Part shown: piece after piece, positions 27,801-37,696 of the stretch
Numbering within the stretch: position 1 is the first letter of the stretch
Layout of the letters: every line of letters begins with the position of its first letter
NCBI RefSeq assembly: GCF_000024345.1
Contig: NC_013729.1
Span: 744,001-808,000 of the forward strand
Source of the DNA: Kribbella flavida DSM 17836
Lineage (GTDB): Bacteria > Actinomycetota > Actinomycetes > Propionibacteriales > Kribbellaceae
DNA length: 64,000 bases
Reading direction: 5' to 3'
The notes under the pieces: generated by a model
What the model was told of the DNA's origin: nothing
Seen by the model: the letters and a program-made list of their open reading frames with translations, nothing else
The model's database searches: none
Position numbers and translations under genes: made by a program

Positions 27801-30800
27801 CAGCCTGAACGGCGGCGACCAGAGCTTCGCCGGCGCGCAGGCGGCCGGCCAGGCCCAGGTGGACGTCACCGGCCAGGTGAAGGTCGGCCTGGTGGTCCCG
27901 CTGGAAGCCGGCGACGGTCCGGCGGACGGGGCAGCGCTGAAGGTGCTCGAGGACTCCTCGATCAGCGTCGGCGCCAAGGCCAAGCTGGAGAACGGCGTCG
28001 TCCAAGGTGTCGTCGGGCCCTTGTCGGTGTCGCTCGGCAACCCGGCCGCGGACGCTCCGGCGGCGGAGAAGGCCCAGGCGCGGGCGGACCTGAGCATCGC
28101 GCTGGCCAAGTCCGGCGCGGCGGCCGACACCCCGGTGTCGTTCAGCGACTTCCTCGGCGCGGTCGGCGTGAACTTCAACGCCAGCAACGGCACGGTCAGC
28201 TGCGGGGAGACGCTGGAGACGCCGCTGATGGTGTGCGGCAACCTGCCGATCTACCTCAACAACACCGGGACGGACGCGGGCTGGGCGCAGATCGGCACGA
28301 TCGCGCTGCGGGTGCCCGACTCCACGAACCCGGCCGATCTGGCGGACCTCGACGACAACCTGCCGGCTCCCGACGCTGCGAAGAAGGAGCTGCAGCTGCC
28401 CGAGGACCTGGGCACCAAGCTGTCCGAGGCGCTGCTCGACTTCGGCAACTTCGGCGACGGACTGGAGAGCTACCTGGCCCAGATCGAGCAGGCGTTCCGT
28501 ACGGCCAGCCTGGGCGGCAAGCTGCCCTTGGTCGGCGAGGACCTGCAGCAGGGCGCGGACTTCATCGGCGACCTGCGCACCCAGCTGCGGAACTTCATCT
28601 GGAACGAGCTGCCCGGCGCGGGCCGGCCGGCCAACTCCCAGGAGTTCGAGACCTTCATCAACGGCAAGCTCGCCACCGAGCTGGCCAAGGTGAAGATCGC
28701 GGCCACCGACGTCAAGGTCGAGTTCGACTGCACCGCGACGCTGGCCAAGGCTGCCGCCCCGACGGTGACGGCCAACCCGGCGGACGCCGGGACGGCGACG
28801 TACGAGTACAAGGTGGTCGCGTACCAGGGGTCCGGTGACGGGACCAGCGGGGACACCATCCCCAGCGATCCCGGCCAGACCACGAAGGGCGCCGCCACGC
28901 TCGGCGGCGAGAACTTCAACAAGGTCACCTGGACCCCGGTCGACAAGGCGGCGGGGTACAAGATCCTGCGCAAGGGACCCGGCGAGACCGAGTTCCAGCT
29001 GATCAAGAAACTGCCGGGCAACACGCTGAGCCACGAGGACCACGGCGACACCGGTACGGCGTACGCGGCGGTGGAGCAGGAGCCGGACCTGGCGCTGTGC
29101 CCGCTGGAGCAGATCAACGGCGCGTTCCTCGACTTCACCGCGCAGCGCGGCAAGGTCAGCGTCGCCAAGGGCTGCGAGAGCGCCGGTGCGCCGCAGGCCT
29201 GCTTCACCAAGGACCTCCCGCTCGACATCGGCATCCCGGGCCTGGCGCTGCGCGGTGTGGAGAAGGACGAGGGGCAGTCCAAGGCCAAGGGGGTGTCGGT
29301 CGCGGCCGGGTTTGCGCTGCACTTCCGGCTCGGCCTGACCAAGGCGGACGGCTTCTTCGTCAACACGCGGGACGGCTGGGGAGCGGACAACAAGGCCCTG
29401 CCGGAACTGCAGGTCGGCCTGGCGTTCGACCTGCAGGAGAACACCAAGCTGCTCGCCGAGCTGGCTTTCATCAAGGTCGACATCACCAAGGCGACCGGCA
29501 CCGGGCACACACCCGAGGTGCCACTGTTCCACGGCGCCTTCCAGATCGACCTGAAGGCACCAGGCCAGACGGAGAGCTGCTTCAAGGGCACCGAGGACGT
29601 CTGCGCCGCGGACGAGAACGCCAAGGTGACGTTTGCCGAGCTCGGTCACTCCGGCAACCTGTTCGGCGTCTCGCTGGCCGGCGGCTTCCACCTGGACTGG
29701 AACGTGGAGGCCAAGGTCGACTCGGCCTTCCCGGGCGTCCGGGCGAACTTCCAGCTGAAGTGGGACTTCGACAACAACGCGCCGGACGCGGCGGGTGCGC
29801 CGTACATCGCCTTCAAGGACGTCGGGATCAGTGCCGGCAGCTTCTTCGAGGGCCTGCTCGGTGACGCGGTCAAGGAGATCAAGCGGGTCACCGGTCCGCT
29901 GCAGCCGGTCGTCGACACGCTGTACGCGCCGATCCCGGTCCTGTCGGACCTGAGCCGGATGGCCGGCGGCGGCGACGTCACGCTGATGACGCTGGCCAAG
30001 TCGTTCAGCACACTGGCCGGTGGACCGAAGCTGGAATTCGTCGACAAGATCAAAGCGGTCATCGAGTTCATCAACCGGCTGCCCAGCTGCAGCCCGGACG
30101 CCGAGAACGACTGCTACGTACCGCTCGGCAGCTTCGAGCTGTCCGGTGCGAAGGCGCTGGAGACGAGCAACTCCCCGACCACAGCGGACTCGATGTACTC
30201 GAAGGTCCTCAACAAGGACGGCCAGCCGCTGACCGAGGCCGACGGCGACGCGGTCAAGGCGGCGCTGAACGACGCGAACGAGACCGGTGGCGACGCGGCG
30301 AAGGACGTCTTCGGCACCGGCAACGGGCTGGCCGAGGCCAAGGGCGACGCGGAGAAGTCCGGGTTCAGCTTCCCGATCCTGGACAACCCGGCCACCGCGT
30401 TCAACCTGCTGATGGGTGGCGACGTCACGCTGGTCGAGTTCGACTCCGGGCCGCTGACGCTGGGCTTCAGCTGGCGGCAGTCCTTCGGCCCGGTGTACGC
30501 GCCGCCGCCGGTGTTCGTCACGCTGGCCGGCTCGGCCTCGGTGAGCCTGCGGATGGTCGCGGGCCTGGACACCTACGGCATTCGCAAGGCGGTCGAGGCG
30601 GTGCAGAACGGCGGCCCGGTCAAGGCGATCGACGTGCTCGACGGGCTGTTCTTCAAGACCGTGGACAGCAACGGCGCGCCGCTGCCGGTGGTGCAGCTGA
30701 CCGGTGAGATCGCGGCCGGTGCCGCGGTCAGCGCGGTGATCATCACCGTCGGCATCGAGGGCGGCCTGCGGCTGACGATCAACTTCAGCTGGAACGACCC

Positions 30801-33800
30801 GAACGACGACGGCAAGTTCCGGGTCAGCGAGTTCCTGCACGCGGCGCTGAACAACCCGCTCTGCCTGTTCACCACCAGCGGCCGGCTGGCGCTGTTCCTG
30901 CGGGTCTACATCACCCTCGGCGTCAGCATCTTCTCGGTGTCGTTCAGCTTCACGCTGGCCGACGTGACGCTGCTGGACTTCTCACTGGCCCCGGACTGTT
31001 CACCGCCGCCACCGAAACTCGGTGGCACGGTGGACGACACACTGGTGGTCTTCGCCGGCAAGTTCGGCAAGAAGGACCAGCGGGGCGGGCCGTGGAGCAA
31101 CGACGAGGCGGCGGTCGAGAAGGACACCGTCAAGGTCGTCTCGCTGCACTACGCGCAGACCAAGGCCGACCCCGAAGGTGACGACGCCGGCTTCGACGGT
31201 TTCGCGGTGGAGATGCTCGGCGAGCGGCGCGAGTACCACGACCCCGGCCTGCAGCGGGTCGTCGTCGACGGCGAGGGCTACAGCAAGCCGATGGCGATCA
31301 CCTTCACCGGCGACGGCAAGAAGGACACCGGCGACGACGCCGGCGGCACCTCGGCCGCGTTCGACAAGGACGCCGTGGTGATCGGTGGCAACGGCAACGA
31401 CGTGATCACCACCGGCCGCGGCCTGTCGTACGTCGACGGCCGGGGCGGAGACGACATCATCGCCACCGGGGACACCGGCGGCGCGGCGTCCAAGGCGACG
31501 GTGGCCGGCGGTCCGGGCAAGGACACCATCACCGTCGGCAACGGCGACGCCCGGGTGGCCGGTGACGCTTCGCTCGGGTCGGACCGCGACCCGCGGAAGG
31601 TCACCCACAACGCACAGGACTCCGAGGACGGCGACAAGACCACGGACCTGGCCGGGGTGTTCGACTGGACGACCATTCCGGACCCGACCGGGCTGGCCGA
31701 CGGCCCGACGCCGGGCGACGACACGATCAGCCTCGGGCTGGGCACCAACACGGCCCGCGGCAACGCCGGCAACGACAAGCTCGCGGTCGCCGCGGACGTG
31801 CCGGACGGCTCGAAGAAGGCCGGCGTCAACACCTTGGTCGGCGACCTCGGCAGCGACCGGATCACCGGCGGTACGAACGCCGACCGGATCTTCACCGCGG
31901 CCGAGGGCGAGTTCGGCGTGGACGCGGCCGGTCCCGCCGACAGCGACCCGAGCGCCGACGACGGCGTCGCCACCAACGTGGTGGACACCGGCACCGGCAG
32001 CGACCAGGTCTGGGGCAGTGCCGCCGTCGAGGCGATCACCAGCCACTCGCAGGGCGACCAGGGCGCGACGATTCGGGGTGGCGGCAGCAACGACGTCCTC
32101 ACCGGTGGCTACGGCACCGACGCGGTCTACGGCGGTCCCGGTGACGACTACGTCATCGCCGAGCCGGCCGAGGTGGGCCCGGTGAAGGGCGTCGACCAGC
32201 CCGGCGCGGTGGCGTACGGACCGCTGCGGGACGTGGTCAAGCTGCCGCTGCCGGACGGCGTCGCGTCGAACGCCAAGACGCTGGTCGGTGGCCTCGGCAA
32301 CGACCACGTCGTCGGCGGGGACGGCCCGGCCACCGTCTTCGGTGACCGGCGGATCGACGCGGAGAAGTGCGCCACCGGTACGCCGGTGGCCTCGGACCCG
32401 GTCGCCGAGAGCACCAGCCAGGCGACCGGCGACGGCAACGACCGGATCTTCGGCGGCGCCGGCGTCGACACCGTCTCGGCCGGTGGCGCGGCCGACCTGG
32501 CCGAACTTGCCGGCGGCAACGACGTCGTCTGCGGCCAGGAGGGCGTCGATACCCTGCGCGGTGGCGGCGACGCGGACCGGGTGTTCGGCGGCACCGACGG
32601 CGACGTGCTGTACGGCGACGCGGGGCTGGACCAGGTCTTCGGCAACACCGGCGACGACGTCGGCTACGGCGGTACCGAGGCCGACGTGGTCGAGGGCAAC
32701 AATGGCAAGGACTGGATCACCGGTGGCGTCGGCAACGACCTGATCTACGGCGGCACCCGCGCCCCGGACCGCGCCGACAACGGCGACGACGACTTGTCCG
32801 GCGACCTCGGCGACGACCGGCTGATCGGCGACAACGACACCGTGGACGACCCGGCCAACCCGGGCGACCCGGCCGCCGTACCGCTCGACCTCGACGGGGC
32901 AGCGCCGGCCGCCGGCGCGGGTGACCGGATCAACGGCGGCGACGGCCAGGACACCGGGTACGGCGGTCTCGGGGCCGACCTGGTCAACGGCGACGGCGGC
33001 GACGACCACCTGGAGGGCAACAACGCGGCGGACGTCGTGCACGGCAACGACGGCGAGGACGCGATCGCCGGTGGCTCGTTCGAGCAGGCCTCGGCCGGCA
33101 CCGGACGGCCGGACACCGGGGACCAGCTGTTCGGCGACGCCGGACCTGACCTGCTGGCCGGCGACAACGCAGTACTCGCCCTGACCGGCGACCCGGCGGC
33201 GACGACCCCGGTCACTCGGCAGCGTGGGTTCGCTCACGGCCACACGGTGACGCTGCTCGACCTGGGCGCGGCTCCGGCCGCGGACACCTCCGGCAACGAC
33301 CAGATGTCGGGTGGCGACGGGCAGGACGTGCTGTACGGCCAGGGTGGCGAGGACCGCGCCAAGGGCGACGGTGACGACGACTACGTCGAGGGCGGTCAGG
33401 CGAGCGACTGGGTCGAGGGTGATCTGGCCGACGACGACCTGGTCGGTGGCAGCTCGACCTCGCTGAGCGGGACCGGGGCGGACACCGTCGGGCAGCCGGA
33501 CACCGCGGACGCGATCTTCGGTGGTCCGGGTGACGACGTGGTGGCCGGTGACAACGGACGGGTCCTGCGGCCCGCGGCCGGACAGACGCCGACCCGGGTC
33601 ACGGTCCGGCTGGGCACTGAGCCCGGTCAGCCGATGGCGGGCCGGATCATCGACCGGTACGACCTCGGCAGCAACCGGCTGGCGGTGCCACCGGCAGACC
33701 GGTACGGCGCGGACCGGGTGTCCGGCGGCGACGGGGTGGACGTGGTCTACGGCCAGGACGGCGGCGACTACCTGTCCGGCGGCGCCCGGGCCGACTACGT

Positions 33801-35421
33801 CGAGGGCAACGGCGGCGCGGACGTGCTCCGCGGCGACCTGTCGCTCGGCGGCGACTCACCACTCACCACCGTGCAGCCGCTGACCGACCCGGGCTGGCCC
33901 GGTACGCCGAGCGCTGCGGCCGTGCTGGAGGGTGCGGCCGGTCCGGACGGTCAGGACGACCTGATCGGCGGCAGCTCGGCCCAGGGGTTCCGCGACACCG
34001 GTGACACGATCGAGGCCGACGGTGCCGACGACGTGGTGCTCGGTGACAACGGCTCGCTGGTCCGGACCGTCACCGGTGCGACCGAGCGGGTGTACGCCGA
34101 CCGCTATCCCAACGGCACTCCGCCGGCGGGCGCGACGGTGGCCCGCACGCACGACCCGGACCTCGGCGAGCCGAGCACCCGGTTCTGCACCGAGAACCAG
34201 GCGACCTGTGAGGTGGCCGGTGCGTTCGGCACCGACACCCTGTACGGCGAGGCCGGCGACGACGGGATCTGGGGACAGGACGGCAACGACACCGTTCTCG
34301 GCGGCGCGGACGACGACGACCTGTACGGCGAGCTCGGTGACGACACCGTCTCCGGCGAGGCCGGCGAGGACGCGATCCTCGGCGACCGGGGTGGCGTGGT
34401 GAACCAGTACCTCGACACCGGCGACGCCCCGGCGCAGTTCAGCATCTCGCTCAACCCGCCGCCGAAGGAGACCTACGTCGGTCTGCGGCGCGGCGGCTAC
34501 GACCGCCGGGTCGACCTCGAGCACGACGTGGACGGCGACCAGTGGATCGGCGCCTCGACGGCTGCGGAGATGCCGCACGACGGCATCGCCGAGGGCGGCC
34601 GGGACCGGCTCCGCGGCGGACCGGGGGCGGACCACCTGCACGCCGGCTTCGGGGACGACCTGGTCAACGGTGACAGCGGTGGCGACCAGGTGTTCGGCGC
34701 CGACGGCGAGGACGTGCTGTGGGGTGGCCGGGGCTGTGACCCGGTGCTCGACGCCGCGACCCCGGACTGTCTGACCGGTGGGGTGTTCAAGGCCGAGTCG
34801 CGGGGGACGAACGACCGGTTCGTCGACCACGTCTTCGGTGGCGCGGGCGAGTCGGACCCGGCCGCGCAGGACGTGCTCGGCTCGGACCTGCTCGACTTCA
34901 ACCCGCGCGGCAGCTACCCGGGCGCGTGCGCACCGGGTGACTGGCCGGTCACCACGAACGGGGTCACCGTCGACCCGTGCGAGTGGTTCCAGCTGACCGG
35001 GAAGGCGGACGACACCGCGGACCCGGCGAGCCTGGCGAACAACCAGCACCACCACGGCACCGACTGGATCTACGGCGGCTGGGACCGGGACGTGCTGCAG
35101 GCCGACCGGGCCGAGAACGGGCCGAACCCGGGCGACCGGCTGATCGACTGGAACGGCGCGTACAACCTGTTCAGCCACTGCAACGCGGCGTACGGAGGGT
35201 TCAACGACGTCCGGCAGCACTCGCCGGCGATGCTGAACTTCCTCCAGCAGCTCGCCTGGGGCTCCGGCGCCGGACGGTCCGGCGCGGACGTGACCACGGC
35301 CGGTACCTCGGCGTACCGGGAGCTGGCGCTGACCTACCAGCAGGATCACGGGCACGGCACCGGGCCGGCGTACCCGGGCACGCCGGGGCACTTCGACGAC
35401 CCGGTGGCCTGCGCGGACTGA
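24841..35421 (+). CDS. Giant secreted RTX (GGxGxD repeat) calcium-binding protein
   Basis: A 3526-residue protein with an N-terminal signal peptide (VFTAFSLLFGLLVYAPLPARA, cleavage near residue 39). Residues about 40-2100 are a long acidic beta-rich region with no recognised enzyme. It contains a duplicated block of about 45 residues (GRRVVAGTSAGEVVGND near 513 and GRTVVVGTQVGVVKDAS near 876) and an FnIII-like module (about 1303-1415). From about 2180 to 3300 there are many clusters of GGxGxDxUx nonapeptides such as GGNGNDVIT and YGEAGDDGIWG, which form Ca2+-loaded parallel beta-rolls outside the cell. The C-terminus (DWIYGGWDRDVLQ to VACAD) has no LPxTG, membrane helix or SLH anchor. Start is ATG 24841 (GTG 24838 possible). 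Adhesin, matrix or S-layer-like roles are plausible. Confidence 0.85.
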   Translation: MGLLRPAQVLVRARMTAVFTAFSLLFGLLVYAPLPARAADNGVNQLLGFLGAGGQPDSLAAWTTGLASVDKLKEPLPLVGASPGGLLGLDDLFLEAAAKQLQSATDFGDLEVDKDITVAGGRAGQLKTSVSDLGDGKKLDIVLTVGKTVTGQDLKVSNADPKVELSVADGATVALKARIGLSAVWTGAGDNKVYLVHDAATPRLDVDAHASIDNAAAKAAIGILGVSLTGSSLDVDAHFVGKLNDPNNDGKLFFGATGELGQPGSLDGLLSVGLDAEGSLPTDNTDPNTRGSVHGTFQLGAAASGVPGVVLPDGIAATVKVDWNDIGTGTPTVTAPDLAATVGKFQNMSLQDLAEGLAQVIATLTAVQKAKFDPDGDGPLQPVGDLDLPFMKGSLADAIQVNEVLKKFLADHTVAAPGQPGHVPGTDPAQYGKPKFASLQELIGLLEQASDMDLGGLVWDATNSKLVVPLSMTKTAPADPVELDPVSIEASGKVAEYGAKTLTVAGAGWQPNQWLGRRVVAGTSAGEVVGNDAATITLKQDWIGGVPAKHTAYVIAGPEPHVGAVTFANTIDSGGHGIVNANADQTFATVKPSFSAALTLVLDLQDPKTGNACIGFLGNTKACPFTQENGPLDTVVPSLPLNTDRVLIRTGGTLFSADFPIESGIDLTANAGFFKVKLAGQLKVCNSSLGATCSAGTPSGHMLSVGLKQQGDAQHDLRLSQLFKQLVDAPAQLLDVDVNVRAYADATVSVPDAEQFLPAGATTKFTAQWTDLTDPDTLSLDTGDLTEVFKLDFDADDPKALFTALIKTLQTLSKQLAEANTSAGSGVFDKEVPGLGKSLRDLLISDESNSGKDVSYGANTVVDGTRAEGNLFTDALIGRTVVVGTQVGVVKDASDDGKTLTLTQPWASPPAPGTAYSMRSALDDATDRLLANTPDNLQDAVELLNQALGTDSVKFRYLEKDGKPNLVLAVDWKRDYRTAAPIKLSLGSLNGGDQSFAGAQAAGQAQVDVTGQVKVGLVVPLEAGDGPADGAALKVLEDSSISVGAKAKLENGVVQGVVGPLSVSLGNPAADAPAAEKAQARADLSIALAKSGAAADTPVSFSDFLGAVGVNFNASNGTVSCGETLETPLMVCGNLPIYLNNTGTDAGWAQIGTIALRVPDSTNPADLADLDDNLPAPDAAKKELQLPEDLGTKLSEALLDFGNFGDGLESYLAQIEQAFRTASLGGKLPLVGEDLQQGADFIGDLRTQLRNFIWNELPGAGRPANSQEFETFINGKLATELAKVKIAATDVKVEFDCTATLAKAAAPTVTANPADAGTATYEYKVVAYQGSGDGTSGDTIPSDPGQTTKGAATLGGENFNKVTWTPVDKAAGYKILRKGPGETEFQLIKKLPGNTLSHEDHGDTGTAYAAVEQEPDLALCPLEQINGAFLDFTAQRGKVSVAKGCESAGAPQACFTKDLPLDIGIPGLALRGVEKDEGQSKAKGVSVAAGFALHFRLGLTKADGFFVNTRDGWGADNKALPELQVGLAFDLQENTKLLAELAFIKVDITKATGTGHTPEVPLFHGAFQIDLKAPGQTESCFKGTEDVCAADENAKVTFAELGHSGNLFGVSLAGGFHLDWNVEAKVDSAFPGVRANFQLKWDFDNNAPDAAGAPYIAFKDVGISAGSFFEGLLGDAVKEIKRVTGPLQPVVDTLYAPIPVLSDLSRMAGGGDVTLMTLAKSFSTLAGGPKLEFVDKIKAVIEFINRLPSCSPDAENDCYVPLGSFELSGAKALETSNSPTTADSMYSKVLNKDGQPLTEADGDAVKAALNDANETGGDAAKDVFGTGNGLAEAKGDAEKSGFSFPILDNPATAFNLLMGGDVTLVEFDSGPLTLGFSWRQSFGPVYAPPPVFVTLAGSASVSLRMVAGLDTYGIRKAVEAVQNGGPVKAIDVLDGLFFKTVDSNGAPLPVVQLTGEIAAGAAVSAVIITVGIEGGLRLTINFSWNDPNDDGKFRVSEFLHAALNNPLCLFTTSGRLALFLRVYITLGVSIFSVSFSFTLADVTLLDFSLAPDCSPPPPKLGGTVDDTLVVFAGKFGKKDQRGGPWSNDEAAVEKDTVKVVSLHYAQTKADPEGDDAGFDGFAVEMLGERREYHDPGLQRVVVDGEGYSKPMAITFTGDGKKDTGDDAGGTSAAFDKDAVVIGGNGNDVITTGRGLSYVDGRGGDDIIATGDTGGAASKATVAGGPGKDTITVGNGDARVAGDASLGSDRDPRKVTHNAQDSEDGDKTTDLAGVFDWTTIPDPTGLADGPTPGDDTISLGLGTNTARGNAGNDKLAVAADVPDGSKKAGVNTLVGDLGSDRITGGTNADRIFTAAEGEFGVDAAGPADSDPSADDGVATNVVDTGTGSDQVWGSAAVEAITSHSQGDQGATIRGGGSNDVLTGGYGTDAVYGGPGDDYVIAEPAEVGPVKGVDQPGAVAYGPLRDVVKLPLPDGVASNAKTLVGGLGNDHVVGGDGPATVFGDRRIDAEKCATGTPVASDPVAESTSQATGDGNDRIFGGAGVDTVSAGGAADLAELAGGNDVVCGQEGVDTLRGGGDADRVFGGTDGDVLYGDAGLDQVFGNTGDDVGYGGTEADVVEGNNGKDWITGGVGNDLIYGGTRAPDRADNGDDDLSGDLGDDRLIGDNDTVDDPANPGDPAAVPLDLDGAAPAAGAGDRINGGDGQDTGYGGLGADLVNGDGGDDHLEGNNAADVVHGNDGEDAIAGGSFEQASAGTGRPDTGDQLFGDAGPDLLAGDNAVLALTGDPAATTPVTRQRGFAHGHTVTLLDLGAAPAADTSGNDQMSGGDGQDVLYGQGGEDRAKGDGDDDYVEGGQASDWVEGDLADDDLVGGSSTSLSGTGADTVGQPDTADAIFGGPGDDVVAGDNGRVLRPAAGQTPTRVTVRLGTEPGQPMAGRIIDRYDLGSNRLAVPPADRYGADRVSGGDGVDVVYGQDGGDYLSGGARADYVEGNGGADVLRGDLSLGGDSPLTTVQPLTDPGWPGTPSAAAVLEGAAGPDGQDDLIGGSSAQGFRDTGDTIEADGADDVVLGDNGSLVRTVTGATERVYADRYPNGTPPAGATVARTHDPDLGEPSTRFCTENQATCEVAGAFGTDTLYGEAGDDGIWGQDGNDTVLGGADDDDLYGELGDDTVSGEAGEDAILGDRGGVVNQYLDTGDAPAQFSISLNPPPKETYVGLRRGGYDRRVDLEHDVDGDQWIGASTAAEMPHDGIAEGGRDRLRGGPGADHLHAGFGDDLVNGDSGGDQVFGADGEDVLWGGRGCDPVLDAATPDCLTGGVFKAESRGTNDRFVDHVFGGAGESDPAAQDVLGSDLLDFNPRGSYPGACAPGDWPVTTNGVTVDPCEWFQLTGKADDTADPASLANNQHHHGTDWIYGGWDRDVLQADRAENGPNPGDRLIDWNGAYNLFSHCNAAYGGFNDVRQHSPAMLNFLQQLAWGSGAGRSGADVTTAGTSAYRELALTYQQDHGHGTGPAYPGTPGHFDDPVACAD
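31380..34740 (+). repeat. RTX nonapeptide repeat region (coding)
   Basis: In the giant protein frame the DNA encodes recurrent GGxGxD/GDxGxD nonapeptides in about ten clusters, separated by unrelated spacers of 30-80 residues. The densest are near 32430-32760, 32930-33060, 33710-33850 and 34230-34390. Repeat units are divergent at DNA level, so this is an old protein repeat rather than a recent tandem duplication. Confidence 0.85.
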
Positions 35422-35441
35422 ACCGGCCCGCACCACCCACT

Positions 35442-35474
35442 TGGCTCCGGACCGCCCGCCGTGGTCCGGAGCCA
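35442..35474 (+). terminator. Terminator hairpin after the RTX gene
   Basis: A perfect 12-bp stem, TGGCTCCGGACC (35442-35453) with GGTCCGGAGCCA (35463-35474) around a 9-base loop, follows the RTX stop codon by about 20 bases and precedes the glgX promoter. Confidence 0.7.
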
Positions 35475-35529
35475 GGTGAACACTTGGCACAAAACACACC
35501 GCCGTTCTGCGCCGGGGCATACGGGTGGG

Positions 35530-35535
35530 TACCTT
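35530..35535 (+). promoter_or_regulatory. Candidate -10 box for a leaderless glgX-treYZ transcript
   Basis: TACCTT lies six bases before the GTG at 35542 (TACCTT-CGTCGG-GTG). There is no Shine-Dalgarno, so the trehalose operon mRNA probably starts at the glgX start codon. Confidence 0.5.
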
Positions 35536-35541
35536 CGTCGG

Positions 35542-37656
<2,115 letters not shown>

Positions 37657-37696
37657 CCCAACCCTCTCCACTCCCAAGTCCAGGCCGGGAGGCCCC

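Noticed and set aside
27562-30840. Long minus-strand frame opposite the RTX gene
   Set aside because: Antisense artefact of high GC; composition is low-complexity R/V/L and it has no start signal or neighbour logic.
31380-34740. Possible CRISPR or satellite array because of repeated GC-rich units
   Set aside because: Units are in a continuous reading frame, variable in sequence and spacing, and encode RTX nonapeptides.
35461-35541. Longer glgX start at 35461
   Set aside because: The extra 27 codons pass through the terminator arm and the -10 box; the family N-terminus begins at the GTG at 35542.
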